A stretch of 64,000 nt of DNA from CBDIDH01 sp965277595 (GTDB lineage Bacteria; Planctomycetota; Planctomycetia; Isosphaerales; Isosphaeraceae), in the NCBI GenBank assembly GCA_965277595.1, contig CBDIDH010000002.1, forward strand, positions 2,976,001-3,040,000, read 5' to 3'. Each line of letters opens with the position of its first letter. The first letter of the stretch is position 1. The notes below the pieces were generated by a model. It searched no databases, was not told where the DNA came from, and was given only the letters and a program-made list of their open reading frames with translations. Shown piece by piece: positions 19,101 to 27,736 of this stretch. The position numbers and the translations under genes were made by a program.

Positions 19101-22100
19101 AGGCCGCGGGCGGGCCTTTGATGCGCTCGGGATCAGCCCCTTGAGTGTCAACGATGGGCTCGATGCACTGACGAGTTTGATGGCGTCGGGACGAACCCAG
19201 GCGGTCGTGGCCGACATCGATTGGAACGTGCTCAAGGATGTTTACACGTCAAACAGTCGCCGCCATCTGCTCGACGGCATCGCGGGCCAGGGCAAACCGC
19301 AAGGCGTATCGGAGAAGACGATTGACTGGCGCTCGGAATCGGCCGAGGAATCGCGGGCGAAGCTGCTCAAATACCTGCGTGGACGCCTTGCTCGCGTGCT
19401 CAAGCTCGACCCCGGCCGCATCGACACGCAACGGCCGATCGACACGATGGGTCTCGACTCGTTGATGGCCATCGAGTTAAAGAACGGCGTCGAGACCGAC
19501 CTTGGCGCGGCCCTGCCGCTGGCCAGCCTGCTCGAAGGGCCAACCCTCGACGACCTCGCCTCCCGAGTTTTTGATCAGCTTGATGGCGAACTTGATCCTC
19601 GCCCCGCGCTCGACCCGCGACCGATCGCGACCGATCGCGTCGACGCACCACTCTCGTCCGGGCAACGCGCGCTCTGGTCGATTCACCAGTTTGACCCGCT
19701 CGGCTCAGCCTACAACATGGCCGGCGCGGTCCGCATAAATGGACAGGTTAACGCCGATGCCTTGCGCGCCGCGGCGCAGCGTCTTGTCGACCGGCACGCA
19801 TCCTTGCGCACGCACTTTCCCATCCTTGACGGCGAACCCGTCCAGCGCATCGAGCCTCGCGCGATCGTGGCGTTTACCCAAGAGGACATCGCGGGTCTTG
19901 GCGACGAGGAACTGGCTCATCGGCTCTCGGACGAGGCGACCCGGCCCTTTGACCTGGCCGAAGGGCCTCTCTTTCGGATCATCCTGTATCGACGTTCGGA
20001 GAATGAACACGCCTTGCTCCTGTCCTTGCATCACGCTGTCGGCGACTTCTGGTCGATCGCCGTGCTGCTGGATGAACTCGGGCGAATCTACCCGGCGCTT
20101 CTGTCGGGAATTGAGCCGGATTTACCGGCTTTAGCGTCGGACTATGCCGATTTCGCGCGCTGGCAGTCGGAATTCGTGAACTCGGCCGAAGGCGACCGGC
20201 AGTGGGCATACTGGCAAGGGCAGCTTACCGGGCCTTGCCCCGTGCTGACCTTGCCGAGCGATCAACCACGCCCGAGTTTGCCGACCTCGCGCGGAGCCTC
20301 GCGCTCGATCCGCCTTGATGCCGACCTGACGCCCAGGCTCTCGGCTCTGGGCCGCGACCGGGGGGCGAGTCTTTTCGTGACGATGCTCGCGGCGTTTCAG
20401 GTCGTGCTCGCGCGCCTGACTGGGCAAAACGACGTGATCGTGGGCTCGCCGGTCGTCGGGCGAAATCGACCGGAACTGGCGGGAATCATCGGCTATTTTG
20501 TCAATGCGCTGGCCTTGAGAACACGCATTGATCCGTCCGAGAGTTTTGTTTCGGCTCTGGATCGCGTCCGGGCGACGGTGATCGAGGCCCTGGCAAACCA
20601 GGATCTCCCCTTCGCGGTGATTGCCGATCGGGTTGAGCCAATCCGCGATCCGGGGCGGTCGCCGCTATTTCAGGTCATGTTCGTCTATCAGAAAGCCCAG
20701 CGCCTGGACGATCAGGGGTTCACCTCTTTCGTTTTGAGAGGTGACGGGCCGAAGATGGTTCTCGCGGGCCTGCCCTTGGAATCGATCGCGCTGGAGACCC
20801 GCTCGGCCCAGTTTGACCTGACGGTTCAGGTGGCCGAGGACCAGGGTCGGCTCGCGGTCTCGGTCGAGTATCGAACCGATCTCTTCGACGCCGAGAGCAT
20901 TGACCGCTTTCTCGATCATTACGCGACTTTTTTGAACGCCGCGGCTGTGGAACCGGAATGCGCTGTCGGCGATCTGACCTTGATCTCGGAGGTTGAAACC
21001 GAGCGCCTGAGCGTCTGGGGCGACGGCGGAAACCTTGGCGAAGAACCTGCCGATGTGATCACGCTTTTTGAGCGTTGCGCGGTGGAGAATCCCGAGGCGA
21101 TCGCGGTCGTCGTCAAGGATGACATCCTGACATATCGTCTTTTGAACGACCGGGCGAACCGCCTGGCGCATTGGTTGAAGGCCCGGGGCGTCGGGCCGGA
21201 GGTGCGGGTCGCGGTGGTCGCGGGGCGGTCGGCGGAGGCCATCGTCGGCATTCTCGGGGTGCTCAAGGCGGGCGGGGCGTACGTGCCGATCGACCCGGAT
21301 TACCCGGAAAATCGGCGAGCCTTCGTTGTCGCCGATAGCCGCGCGGCGGTGGTTCTCGACGGCTCGGATGTCTCTGTTGATCATTTGACGGAAACTTATG
21401 AGAATCCGAACCGCCTTCTTTCGTCGGACCAGGCGGCTTATCTGATTTATACGTCGGGATCAACGGGAACGCCCAAGGGCGTGATCGTGACGCGTGGCAA
21501 TCTCGGCCGATCGACCGCGGCGCGTCGGGCGTATTACACGGAGCCGATCGGGGCCTTTCTTGTCGTCTCCTCGTTCGCCTTTGATAGTTCGGTCGCGGGC
21601 CTCTTCGGCACCTTGACGCGGGGGGGTGCGGTCATCTTGCCTGGCCCCGGCGAACAGGCCGATCCCGCCGCGCTGGCACGATTGATCCGCGAACGTCAGG
21701 TCACGCACGTCCTGAGCGTTCCCTCGCTCTACTCCTTGCTGCTGGAGATCGCTCCAACGGCCGATCTGAAGAGTTTACGCGCGGCGATCGTGGCGGGCGA
21801 GCCTTGCCCGCGCGACCTGCCGGAGCGCCATTGGGCAACCCTGCCGAACGCTTCCCTGGACAACGAGTACGGGCCGACCGAGGCGACCGTCTGGGCCTCG
21901 GTGCATCGCTTTCTCTCGACTCCCGACGCAAAAACCCTCGTGCCCATCGGCCGACCGATCGCGGGAACAGACGCTTATATTCTCGATCCTCGAATGCACC
22001 GGGTTTCCACCGGTGTGACCGGCGAGCTTTATCTGGGTGGCGAATCGCTGGCGCGTGGCTATCACGGCCAAGCCGGTTTGACCGCCGAACGGTTCCTGCC

Positions 22101-24312
22101 CGACCCCTTCTCGGGCAACCCCGGCTCGCGGATTTATCGGACGGGCGACCTGGCTCGGTTCCGGTCGGACGGGGCGATTGAATGCCTCGGGCGGGTCGAT
22201 GGTCAGGTCAAGATTCGCGGGCACCGCGTTGAACTCGGTGAGCTGGAAGCATGTCTCGTCGCGCATCCGAAAGTCCGCGAAGCCGTGGCATCGGCCCGAC
22301 AGGAACTCTCGGGCGAGACGAAGCTGGTCGCCTACGTGGTGCCGGTGAAGGGCGAAGTTTTGACGCTGGCCGACCTGCGGGCCTGGGCCGCGTCGAGGCT
22401 GCCGGACGCCTTTTTGCCGGGTGTCTTCGCGGTTCTTGAGTTGTTGCCGGTCTCTCCGAATGGGAAGGTCGACCGCAAGGCCCTGCCCGATCCGATGCCC
22501 TTGCGACTCGCCGCGTCGGCCGGTTCCGAGGCGCCGAGGAACGGCATTGAAGATGCTCTGGCGAAGCTCGCGGCGGGTCTGCTGGGGGTCGAAACATTGG
22601 GTGTTTTTGACAACCTCTTTGAACTGGGCCTGGATTCGATCATCGCCATTCAGCTTGTCGCCCGGGCGCGTCAGGCGGGTTGGGCGTTCTCCCCGGCGGA
22701 GGTATTTGAACACCCGACGATCGCGGGCTTGGCTAGTGTCGCGCAATGCGCGACAACAAAGAAAACCAAGATCACGTTGACACCCATCAACATTGACGCC
22801 GAGACGCTCGCACGTTTGCAACGGCCCGGTCTGGAGATCGAGGACGCCTACCCGCTGACCCCTTTGCAGGAGGGGATGCTCGTCAATGCTCTTTTCTCTC
22901 CGGGGCGTGGTGAATATGTTCAGCAGTTGGTCTGTCGGATTCGCGGACCTCTGGACACCTCGGCGCTTGAAGAGGCATGGCGTCGCCTGACGGAACGTCA
23001 CGAGATCCTGCGCACCGGGTTTGACTGGCTCGATCGCGGCCGACCGACTCAGGCCGTTTATCGAGGCGTGCAAATGCCCTTTACTGTTCAGGACTGGCGT
23101 CATTTCTCGGCGGATCGGCGGGAGAGCGCTCTTGAGGATGCCTTGCGGGTCGATCGCGAGCGCGGCTTTGATCCCGCGACGCCTCCTTTGTCGAGGCTGG
23201 CGGTCTTCCGCTTTGGTGAATCCGAAGCGCGACTCGTCTGGACCTATCATCACCTTCTGGTGGACGGCTGGAGCTTGCAATCGTTGCTTCAGGAGCTTCT
23301 GGCCGTCTATCATGGGGTGGTCGCGGGCGATCCGCTGGATCTCCCAGCACGAACGCGCTTCCGCGATTACGTCGCCTGGCTCTCGACGCAAGAACGCGGT
23401 CGATCCGAGCCGTTCTGGCGGTCGGTCTTGAAGGGGTTCAAGGCGGCGACTCCGCTGGGGATCGAGCGAATCGGCACCGGACCGGCCCTCGATGGTGAAC
23501 CCTACGAAGAGCACGAAATCGCCCTCTCACCCGAATCGACCGCGGCTCTTCAGGCGATGATAAAGCAAGGCGGTTTAACCCTGGCGACGGTCGTGCAAGG
23601 GGCCTGGGCCTTCTTGCTCGGGCGCTACAGCGGTCGGGATGACGTGGTCTTCGGCGTCACGGTTTCGGGGCGGTCCGCGCCCGTCGCGGGGGTGGAAGAG
23701 ATCGTCGGCCTGCTCATCAACACGATCCCCGCGCGTGCGTTGATCGAGACGAAATCCACGGTTTCCGACTGGCTGACGCGCTTGCAATCGAGGCTCGTCG
23801 AGGCGCGGCGGTTTGAGGACGCACCCCTCGCCTTGATCCAGTCCTGGAGCGAGCTTCCCCGAGGGAAACCGCTCTTTGAAAGCGTGGTTATCTTTGAAAA
23901 TTACCCAGTTGACGATGCGTTGCAAGCGCGTGCCGGCGGCCTTGGCTTTGGACTGGTTCGCGTGCTCGAACGAACTCATGTTCCGCTGACCGTGATGGCG
24001 TTTCCCGGCTCCCGATTGCGTTTGCGGATGGTTTACGATGCGCGCCGGTTTGATGCCGCGATGGTCGATCGGATGGCCGGGCACCTCGCCTGCCTGCTCG
24101 ACGCGATCGCCTCGGGACCGGATCGTGAGATCGGCATGTTACCGATGGCGACGACCGCGGAACTGCGTCAGGCGCTGGACCAGTGGAACGACCCGAGAGC
24201 CCGACCGGCGGGCGACGGGGCGGGGCTGCTCGACGACCTCGATCAACTCTCCGACGAGGATGTTGAGGCCCTGATCGGCAAGTATCTTGGGAGAGACGAG
24301 GTCTCGGAATGA
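13102..24312 (+). CDS. Hybrid lipopeptide synthase: FAAL-ACP-KS-AT-KR-ACP-C-A-PCP-C
   Basis: Loading and first elongation protein of the assembly line, 3736 residues from the GTG at 13102. Domains in order: a fatty acyl-AMP ligase (about 1-575) with YTSGSTALPKGV and the FAAL block FLQRPLRWLEAI; ACP with GLGSL (Ser 634); ketosynthase with DSACSSS (Cys 847), EAHGTGT and KTNIGH; acyltransferase with GHSLGE (Ser 1291) and CAFH, suggesting malonyl-CoA; ketoreductase with GGLGDLGL (1815) and its Ser/Tyr/Asn set; ACP (Ser 2120); condensation domain with HHAVGDF (His 2311); adenylation domain, hand-read code D-S-A-L-I-A-E-V-W, unassigned; PCP with GLDSI (Ser 3179); second C domain with HHLLVDG (His 3384). 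With no DH or ER the extended chain should keep a beta-hydroxyl. The tail DLDQLSDEDVEALIGKYLG resembles a docking helix. A TTG at 12982 would add 40 residues; the GTG fits the usual FAAL N-terminus better. It overlaps the next gene by four bases. Confidence 0.95.
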   Translation: MTPKPGPALTPHGAASLVDLLLGRAEERPESVVFAFSAEGEADGPTLTFGGLDQRAKSIGAWLQTRGLTGERVLLVFPPGLDFIAAFFGCLYAGAVAVPAATPRANRPMTRLKAVVDDAGPAALLTTNSLLPAARKWLGQVPALGETDWLGVDSLPDSLGQNWSNPKAGPETLAFLQYTSGSTALPKGVMVTHGNLLHNSALIRESFGSTPDSRGVFWLPLFHDMGLIGGVLQTIYCGGSSTLMSPVSFLQRPLRWLEAISRTGATISGGPNFAFDLCARKITDAQKAGLDLSSWSVAFNGAEPVRAETLDRFASAFASRGFRREAFLPCYGLAESTLMVTAKRSGKAPTVLSLHAADLERDRGIVAAATDVNVRRVVGSGPGFEGLRIAIVDPETAEPRAEGEVGEVWVSGLSVAAGYWDRPEASAETFAARLRDGSGPFLRTGDLGFLRSGELFVTGRSKDLLIVRGRNVYPQDVEWSASQAHLVTRPEGAAAFVVDADDEERLVVVQEVERLGQGVDPASVIDAIRAAIAGQHDLDVHAVVLIKAMSLPKTSSGKVQRHACRSAYLAGTLDEVAASVRSIESKIDPVKTTMSGKASAEIVGWLVARLAATLNLDASAVDLHRPFASFGLGSLQAVGLAGDLEEWLGRPLAPTLIYDHPTIETLARHLAGENELAPRESTIPAAMGPIAVIGIGCRFPGADGPLEFWKNLSEGVDAVGSPPMGRQGVGRAGADRAGFLEQVDGFDASFFGIAPREALYTDPQQRLLLEVAWEAIEDAGLAADRLRGTDVGVFVGVSTNDYGRRRVATDGGPEAYALTGNALSVAANRISYVFDFRGPSLAVDSACSSSLVAVHLACESLRRGEASVALAAGVSVILAEEITATFGAAGFLSPDGRCKAFDASADGYVRGEGVGVVVLKPLERAQADGDPIYAVVRGSAVNQDGRSNGLTAPNRESQEAVLRAAYRAAGVAPSEVDYVEAHGTGTLLGDPIEAAALAAVVGPGRPSENPCMVGSVKTNIGHLEAAAGIAGVIKVALALDRGQIPPSLHFATPNPHIPFDTLPIRVGTGLTSWPVRESARLAGVSSFGFGGTNAHAVLASAPPRPANLISPSSTSFVIPISAQSREALRERLGLFRDTIQAGDFALVDLAYSAGARRSHQEHRIAIVARSRDEAVSGLNAFLQDKVPAGRRPPNRKPRSAFVFSGQGSQWWGMGRGLIETEPVVAATIDDLDRRFQPLLGWSIREELAVPASRSRLEETGFGQPVVFALQVALARLWASWGLRPDAVIGHSLGEIAAAHLAGAIGLDDAVQIVGHRATLMQSTVGLGSSAAVALGRGEAERLVADDPDRLALAAVNGPNASVISGATDAVLGLVDRLRARGVFAKVLSGRCAFHGPQMDPIRAELAARLAGIQPRPATIPIFSTVTGLLISGGDLGADYWARNLRETVRFAEAAAALIDGRYDAYLEVGPHPALRQPLLDMLAAKERTATVLGSIRRGDEGRDTLLHSVAAIYGLGFPIDWRDLASGGRFCRLPRYPFQRERFWIDPAPEPVAPSSRNGEAPTDGTIPTLEKADSSAKLADFYEVEWQGRDRTGALATGGTWLILEDSLGVGSRVRDRLAEGGRCVSVVRAERFEDRGGSVYGVRPESVEDLRAVRNAVGPVAGVLHLWNLDAALVSDWTPDAFVEAQKVGCASVLAVVETEFSGRLWVVTAGANAFEGREVGPSGLAQAPVWGLGRSIALERPATWGGLVDLDPDALFASAPALADELRGESGEDQIRFRGGQRFVARLARRARLDALPGLMPIKGEGTYLVTGGLGDLGLKVAQRLVEHGARRLVLIGRRGLPDRPDWDALPPASVDARKVAAIRAMERLGATVHLGAVDLADSSALADLFADLRRLFPPVRGLIHAAGVVGNAGWDADPLRSKIAGTWALHELSRALPLDFFVVFSSVAAVLGAKEAGYAAANHFLDAFAHHRRANGLPALSVNWGPWAGAGMAAEAGRGRAFDALGISPLSVNDGLDALTSLMASGRTQAVVADIDWNVLKDVYTSNSRRHLLDGIAGQGKPQGVSEKTIDWRSESAEESRAKLLKYLRGRLARVLKLDPGRIDTQRPIDTMGLDSLMAIELKNGVETDLGAALPLASLLEGPTLDDLASRVFDQLDGELDPRPALDPRPIATDRVDAPLSSGQRALWSIHQFDPLGSAYNMAGAVRINGQVNADALRAAAQRLVDRHASLRTHFPILDGEPVQRIEPRAIVAFTQEDIAGLGDEELAHRLSDEATRPFDLAEGPLFRIILYRRSENEHALLLSLHHAVGDFWSIAVLLDELGRIYPALLSGIEPDLPALASDYADFARWQSEFVNSAEGDRQWAYWQGQLTGPCPVLTLPSDQPRPSLPTSRGASRSIRLDADLTPRLSALGRDRGASLFVTMLAAFQVVLARLTGQNDVIVGSPVVGRNRPELAGIIGYFVNALALRTRIDPSESFVSALDRVRATVIEALANQDLPFAVIADRVEPIRDPGRSPLFQVMFVYQKAQRLDDQGFTSFVLRGDGPKMVLAGLPLESIALETRSAQFDLTVQVAEDQGRLAVSVEYRTDLFDAESIDRFLDHYATFLNAAAVEPECAVGDLTLISEVETERLSVWGDGGNLGEEPADVITLFERCAVENPEAIAVVVKDDILTYRLLNDRANRLAHWLKARGVGPEVRVAVVAGRSAEAIVGILGVLKAGGAYVPIDPDYPENRRAFVVADSRAAVVLDGSDVSVDHLTETYENPNRLLSSDQAAYLIYTSGSTGTPKGVIVTRGNLGRSTAARRAYYTEPIGAFLVVSSFAFDSSVAGLFGTLTRGGAVILPGPGEQADPAALARLIRERQVTHVLSVPSLYSLLLEIAPTADLKSLRAAIVAGEPCPRDLPERHWATLPNASLDNEYGPTEATVWASVHRFLSTPDAKTLVPIGRPIAGTDAYILDPRMHRVSTGVTGELYLGGESLARGYHGQAGLTAERFLPDPFSGNPGSRIYRTGDLARFRSDGAIECLGRVDGQVKIRGHRVELGELEACLVAHPKVREAVASARQELSGETKLVAYVVPVKGEVLTLADLRAWAASRLPDAFLPGVFAVLELLPVSPNGKVDRKALPDPMPLRLAASAGSEAPRNGIEDALAKLAAGLLGVETLGVFDNLFELGLDSIIAIQLVARARQAGWAFSPAEVFEHPTIAGLASVAQCATTKKTKITLTPINIDAETLARLQRPGLEIEDAYPLTPLQEGMLVNALFSPGRGEYVQQLVCRIRGPLDTSALEEAWRRLTERHEILRTGFDWLDRGRPTQAVYRGVQMPFTVQDWRHFSADRRESALEDALRVDRERGFDPATPPLSRLAVFRFGESEARLVWTYHHLLVDGWSLQSLLQELLAVYHGVVAGDPLDLPARTRFRDYVAWLSTQERGRSEPFWRSVLKGFKAATPLGIERIGTGPALDGEPYEEHEIALSPESTAALQAMIKQGGLTLATVVQGAWAFLLGRYSGRDDVVFGVTVSGRSAPVAGVEEIVGLLINTIPARALIETKSTVSDWLTRLQSRLVEARRFEDAPLALIQSWSELPRGKPLFESVVIFENYPVDDALQARAGGLGFGLVRVLERTHVPLTVMAFPGSRLRLRMVYDARRFDAAMVDRMAGHLACLLDAIASGPDREIGMLPMATTAELRQALDQWNDPRARPAGDGAGLLDDLDQLSDEDVEALIGKYLGRDEVSE

Positions 24313-27300
24313 TGAGCGACGCGACGACCCGGCGGATCGCCGATCTCGACCCCCAACAGAAGCGCGCGTTGCTCGCCCGCCTGTTGCGCGAAAAGGCCCG
24401 AGCCACCGACCCGCTGGAACGCCCTGTACACCGAATTTTTGAAGGCCGGGTCAAGGAAAACCCCGATGCCCCGGCCCTGACCTTCCACGGTCAGACTCTC
24501 ACCTATGCCGACCTGAACACGCGAGCGAATCGCCTGGCTCATCATCTCAAGGCACTCGGTGTCGGGCCGGAGGTGATGGTCGGCCTTTGCGTCGAACGCG
24601 GCATCGAGATGGTTGTCGGTCTGCTCGCGATTCTCAAGGCGGGGGGTGCTTATCTGCCGCTCGATCCCGGCTTTCCGCCGACGCGAGTCGCCTTCATGCT
24701 CGCGGATGCGGCGGTGCCGGTACTCGTCACGCAGGCGACCTTGGTCGGTCGGTTCGAGACGAACGGCGCGGAGATTGTCTGCCTCGATATCGATGCCGAG
24801 GCGTTGGAACTTCGATCCGCCGAAAACGTGAAGGAATCCGCGAGCGCCGATCATCTGGCTTATGCCATTTATACGTCAGGGTCGACCGGAACGCCTAAAG
24901 GGGTCCTGATCACACACAGGGCCTTGACGAATTTCCTGCTCTCGATGGCGAAAGAACCGGGCCTCTCGGCGTCCGATACTCTGCTCGCGGTGACAACCCT
25001 CTCGTTTGACATCGCCGCGCTTGAATTGCTCTTGCCGCTGACTGTGGGCGCTCGCGTTGAGGTTGTCAGCCGTGACGAGGCGATGGACGGAAGTCGGCTG
25101 ATCGATCGGCTGGTGTCGAGCGGGGCGACCGTCTTGCAAGCGACCCCGGCGTCGTGGCGGCTCCTGCTCGAATCGGGCTGGGAGGGTAACTCCGCGCTCT
25201 CTGTTTTTTGCGGCGGTGAGGCTCTGAACCGCGACCTGGCCGAACGCCTACTGAGCAAGGCGGGAGCTGTCTGGAACCTTTACGGTCCCACCGAGACGAC
25301 CGTCTGGTCGACGCTGGCGAAGGTTCAGAGCGGAGACGGCACCGTGCCCGTCGGCCGACCGATTGCTCATACAAGAGCGTATGTTCTTGATGCTCACATG
25401 CGGCCGGTTCCGGTTGGTGTCGCGGGAGAGTTGTACCTTGGCGGCACCGGCCTGGCGCGCGGCTATCATGGCCGGCCCTCCTTGACGGCCGAGCGATTCT
25501 TGCCCGACCCCTTCTCGACCGACGGCGGTGCTCGCGTTTACCGGACGGGCGACCTGGCCCGGTATCGGCCCGATGGCGTGATCGAGTGCCTCGGCCGGGT
25601 TGACGGTCAGGTCAAGATTCGCGGTTATCGAGTTGAACTTGGTGAGGTGGAATCGGCCCTCTCGGCGCATCCGGCGATCCGCGAGGCGGCAGCCGCGGCG
25701 CGCGACGAAGCCTCGGGAGAAAAGCAGCTTGTCGCTTATCTCGTGCCGCGGAATCATGCTCCGATCGAAACTGAGTTACGTGCCTTTCTCAAGGAACGTT
25801 TGCCTGAATACATGATTCCATCGGCCTTTGTCGTTTTGCCGACGATGCCGATGACCCCGAATGGCAAGATTGACCGCAAGGCCCTGCCCGATCCCGATCC
25901 CGCTGGCGGCGAAGGCCCCGTGCCTTATGTCCCGCCGCGTGGGCCGATCGAGGAAGGGCTGACGGCGATCTGGTCGGAAATCCTCGGGCGGCCGAAAATC
26001 GGCGTTCACGACGACTTCTTCGACCTCGGCGGCCACTCGCTCATGGCGGCTCAATTGCTTGCGCGAGTTCGCGAGACGTTCGGGGTCGAACCCCCCTTGA
26101 ATGACCTTTTCGAGGCGCCGACGGTCGCAGGCCTGGGACGCCTCGTCGACGCGGCCTTGAGATCCGGCGCGGGTCTGAGCGTTCCCCCCCTGGTCAAGGT
26201 CAATCGCGATGGCCCTTTGCCCGCGTCGTTTGCACAGCAACGCATGTGGTTTCTTGATCAACTTGACCCGGGACGCTCTTCGTATAACATTCCGGTTGTT
26301 GTTCGAATTCAAGGAGCGATTGATATTGATGCCTTGCGCCGTGCCTTCAACGAGCTGGCACGTCGGCAGGAATCGTTGCGAACGACCTTTCGATCAATCG
26401 ACGGCCTGCCGATTCAGGTCGTTGCCGATGAACTGACGATTGATCTGCCCGTTGAAGACCTCTCGGATTTTCCCGAAGAAACACGCGAAATCGAGGCGCT
26501 GAAGCGCTCTCGGGCCGAGGCGTGGGTGCCGTTCCAACTTTCGCGAGGGCCGCTCGTGAGGGTCCGGCTTTATCTCCTGGGCGTTGACGATCATCTCGCG
26601 GTCGTGACGACCCATCATGCGATCTCCGACGGCTGGTCGCTCGGGGTCGTGATTCAGGAGACCGGGGCGCTTTACAACGCCTTTTCCCGGGGGGAAGAGT
26701 CTCCTTTGGCGGAGCCCGCGGTTCAGTATGCCGATTACGCCGCCTGGCAGCGCGGCTGGCTCAGCGGCGACGTTCTGGAAACGCAACTGGAATACTGGCG
26801 GGCGACCCTGAAGGGTGTTCCCGGCCTGGAACTGGCGACCGATCGCCCCCGGCCGGCGGCCGCCTCTGGATCAGGGGCGCAGCGGTTCCGCGAGTTTCCG
26901 AAGGCGCTCGTGGAGCAAATCCAGACACTCGGTCGGAAGGAAGGGGCGACCCTCTTCATGACCTTGCTCGCGGGTTTCGAGGCGCTGCTTTCGCGCTATA
27001 GCGGACAGGTTGATTTCGCGGTCGGCGTGCCAATCGCCGGGCGAACGGTCGCGGAGATCGAGAACCTCATCGGCTACTTCGCCAATACCCTGGCCCTTCG
27101 CGCGGATCTTGCGGGCGAGCCTGGATTTCGTGAGATGATCCGGCGTGTGCGCAAGGCCGCTCTCGGTGCGTACGCCCGGCAGGATCTGCCCTTTGACCGC
27201 CTCGTTCTCGACCTGCAACCTGACCGCGATCCGGCCCGCTCGCCGATCTTTCAAGTTATGTTCGTTCTTCAAAACGCTCCCCTCCCCGCGCTCGAATCGG

Positions 27301-27671
27301 CGAACCTGAAAATGACCCCGGTTGACGTGGAGAGCGTGACCTCGAAGTTTGACCTGACCCTCTCGATGATCGAGACCGAGACCGGCTACAAAGGCTCGCT
27401 TGAATACGCCACTGACCTCTTCGACGCTTCGACCGCCGACCGGATGCTCGCGCACCTTGAGACCCTTTTAACCTCGGCCCTGGCCGAGCCCGACAGGCCC
27501 GTCGCGTCTCTTCCGATGCTTTCCGAGGCCGAAGAAAAGCTGCTCCTCGGCTGGAATTCCGCCGGCGCCGACCGCGAGGGATTGCCCCTGGACAACGACG
27601 ACGAGGCGGCCCTGGCCGACCTCGAAAACCTCTCCGATGACGAGCTGGACGCCCTTCTCGGGCGGCTCTAA
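24309..27671 (+). CDS. Nonribosomal peptide synthetase A(Gly)-PCP-C
   Basis: Second synthetase of the assembly line, 1120 residues. Its ATG overlaps the upstream stop (ATGA), indicating translational coupling; a second ATG follows at 24312. The N-terminal helix TRRIADLDPQQKRALLARLL looks like an interaction or linker segment. The adenylation domain (about 45-540) has YTSGSTGTPKGV, LYGPTETTVW and YRTGDLAR. Its specificity residues read D-I-L-Q-F-G-L-V-W, two conservative changes from the usual glycine code DILQLGLIW. The PCP has DLGGHSL (Ser 577). The condensation domain (about 640-1080) starts FAQQRMWFLDQLDP and has HHAISDGWS near residue 768. The tail LENLSDDELDALLGRL matches the tail of the upstream synthase and may dock to the next protein. 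Gly prediction is an inference from a by-eye alignment. Confidence 0.95.
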   Translation: MMSDATTRRIADLDPQQKRALLARLLREKARATDPLERPVHRIFEGRVKENPDAPALTFHGQTLTYADLNTRANRLAHHLKALGVGPEVMVGLCVERGIEMVVGLLAILKAGGAYLPLDPGFPPTRVAFMLADAAVPVLVTQATLVGRFETNGAEIVCLDIDAEALELRSAENVKESASADHLAYAIYTSGSTGTPKGVLITHRALTNFLLSMAKEPGLSASDTLLAVTTLSFDIAALELLLPLTVGARVEVVSRDEAMDGSRLIDRLVSSGATVLQATPASWRLLLESGWEGNSALSVFCGGEALNRDLAERLLSKAGAVWNLYGPTETTVWSTLAKVQSGDGTVPVGRPIAHTRAYVLDAHMRPVPVGVAGELYLGGTGLARGYHGRPSLTAERFLPDPFSTDGGARVYRTGDLARYRPDGVIECLGRVDGQVKIRGYRVELGEVESALSAHPAIREAAAAARDEASGEKQLVAYLVPRNHAPIETELRAFLKERLPEYMIPSAFVVLPTMPMTPNGKIDRKALPDPDPAGGEGPVPYVPPRGPIEEGLTAIWSEILGRPKIGVHDDFFDLGGHSLMAAQLLARVRETFGVEPPLNDLFEAPTVAGLGRLVDAALRSGAGLSVPPLVKVNRDGPLPASFAQQRMWFLDQLDPGRSSYNIPVVVRIQGAIDIDALRRAFNELARRQESLRTTFRSIDGLPIQVVADELTIDLPVEDLSDFPEETREIEALKRSRAEAWVPFQLSRGPLVRVRLYLLGVDDHLAVVTTHHAISDGWSLGVVIQETGALYNAFSRGEESPLAEPAVQYADYAAWQRGWLSGDVLETQLEYWRATLKGVPGLELATDRPRPAAASGSGAQRFREFPKALVEQIQTLGRKEGATLFMTLLAGFEALLSRYSGQVDFAVGVPIAGRTVAEIENLIGYFANTLALRADLAGEPGFREMIRRVRKAALGAYARQDLPFDRLVLDLQPDRDPARSPIFQVMFVLQNAPLPALESANLKMTPVDVESVTSKFDLTLSMIETETGYKGSLEYATDLFDASTADRMLAHLETLLTSALAEPDRPVASLPMLSEAEEKLLLGWNSAGADREGLPLDNDDEAALADLENLSDDELDALLGRL

Positions 27672-27736
27672 ACCTCTTTTCAGTTTGCTTGTCGACTCGG
27701 TGACCCGCCCCTTGCCGACGCGCGGTGACGGTACCC

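Noticed and set aside
21775..23514. A 579-codon minus-strand frame antisense to the NRPS part
   Set aside because: Same reason: composition of a shadow frame, no recognisable domain, covered by conserved adenylation and condensation motifs on the plus strand.
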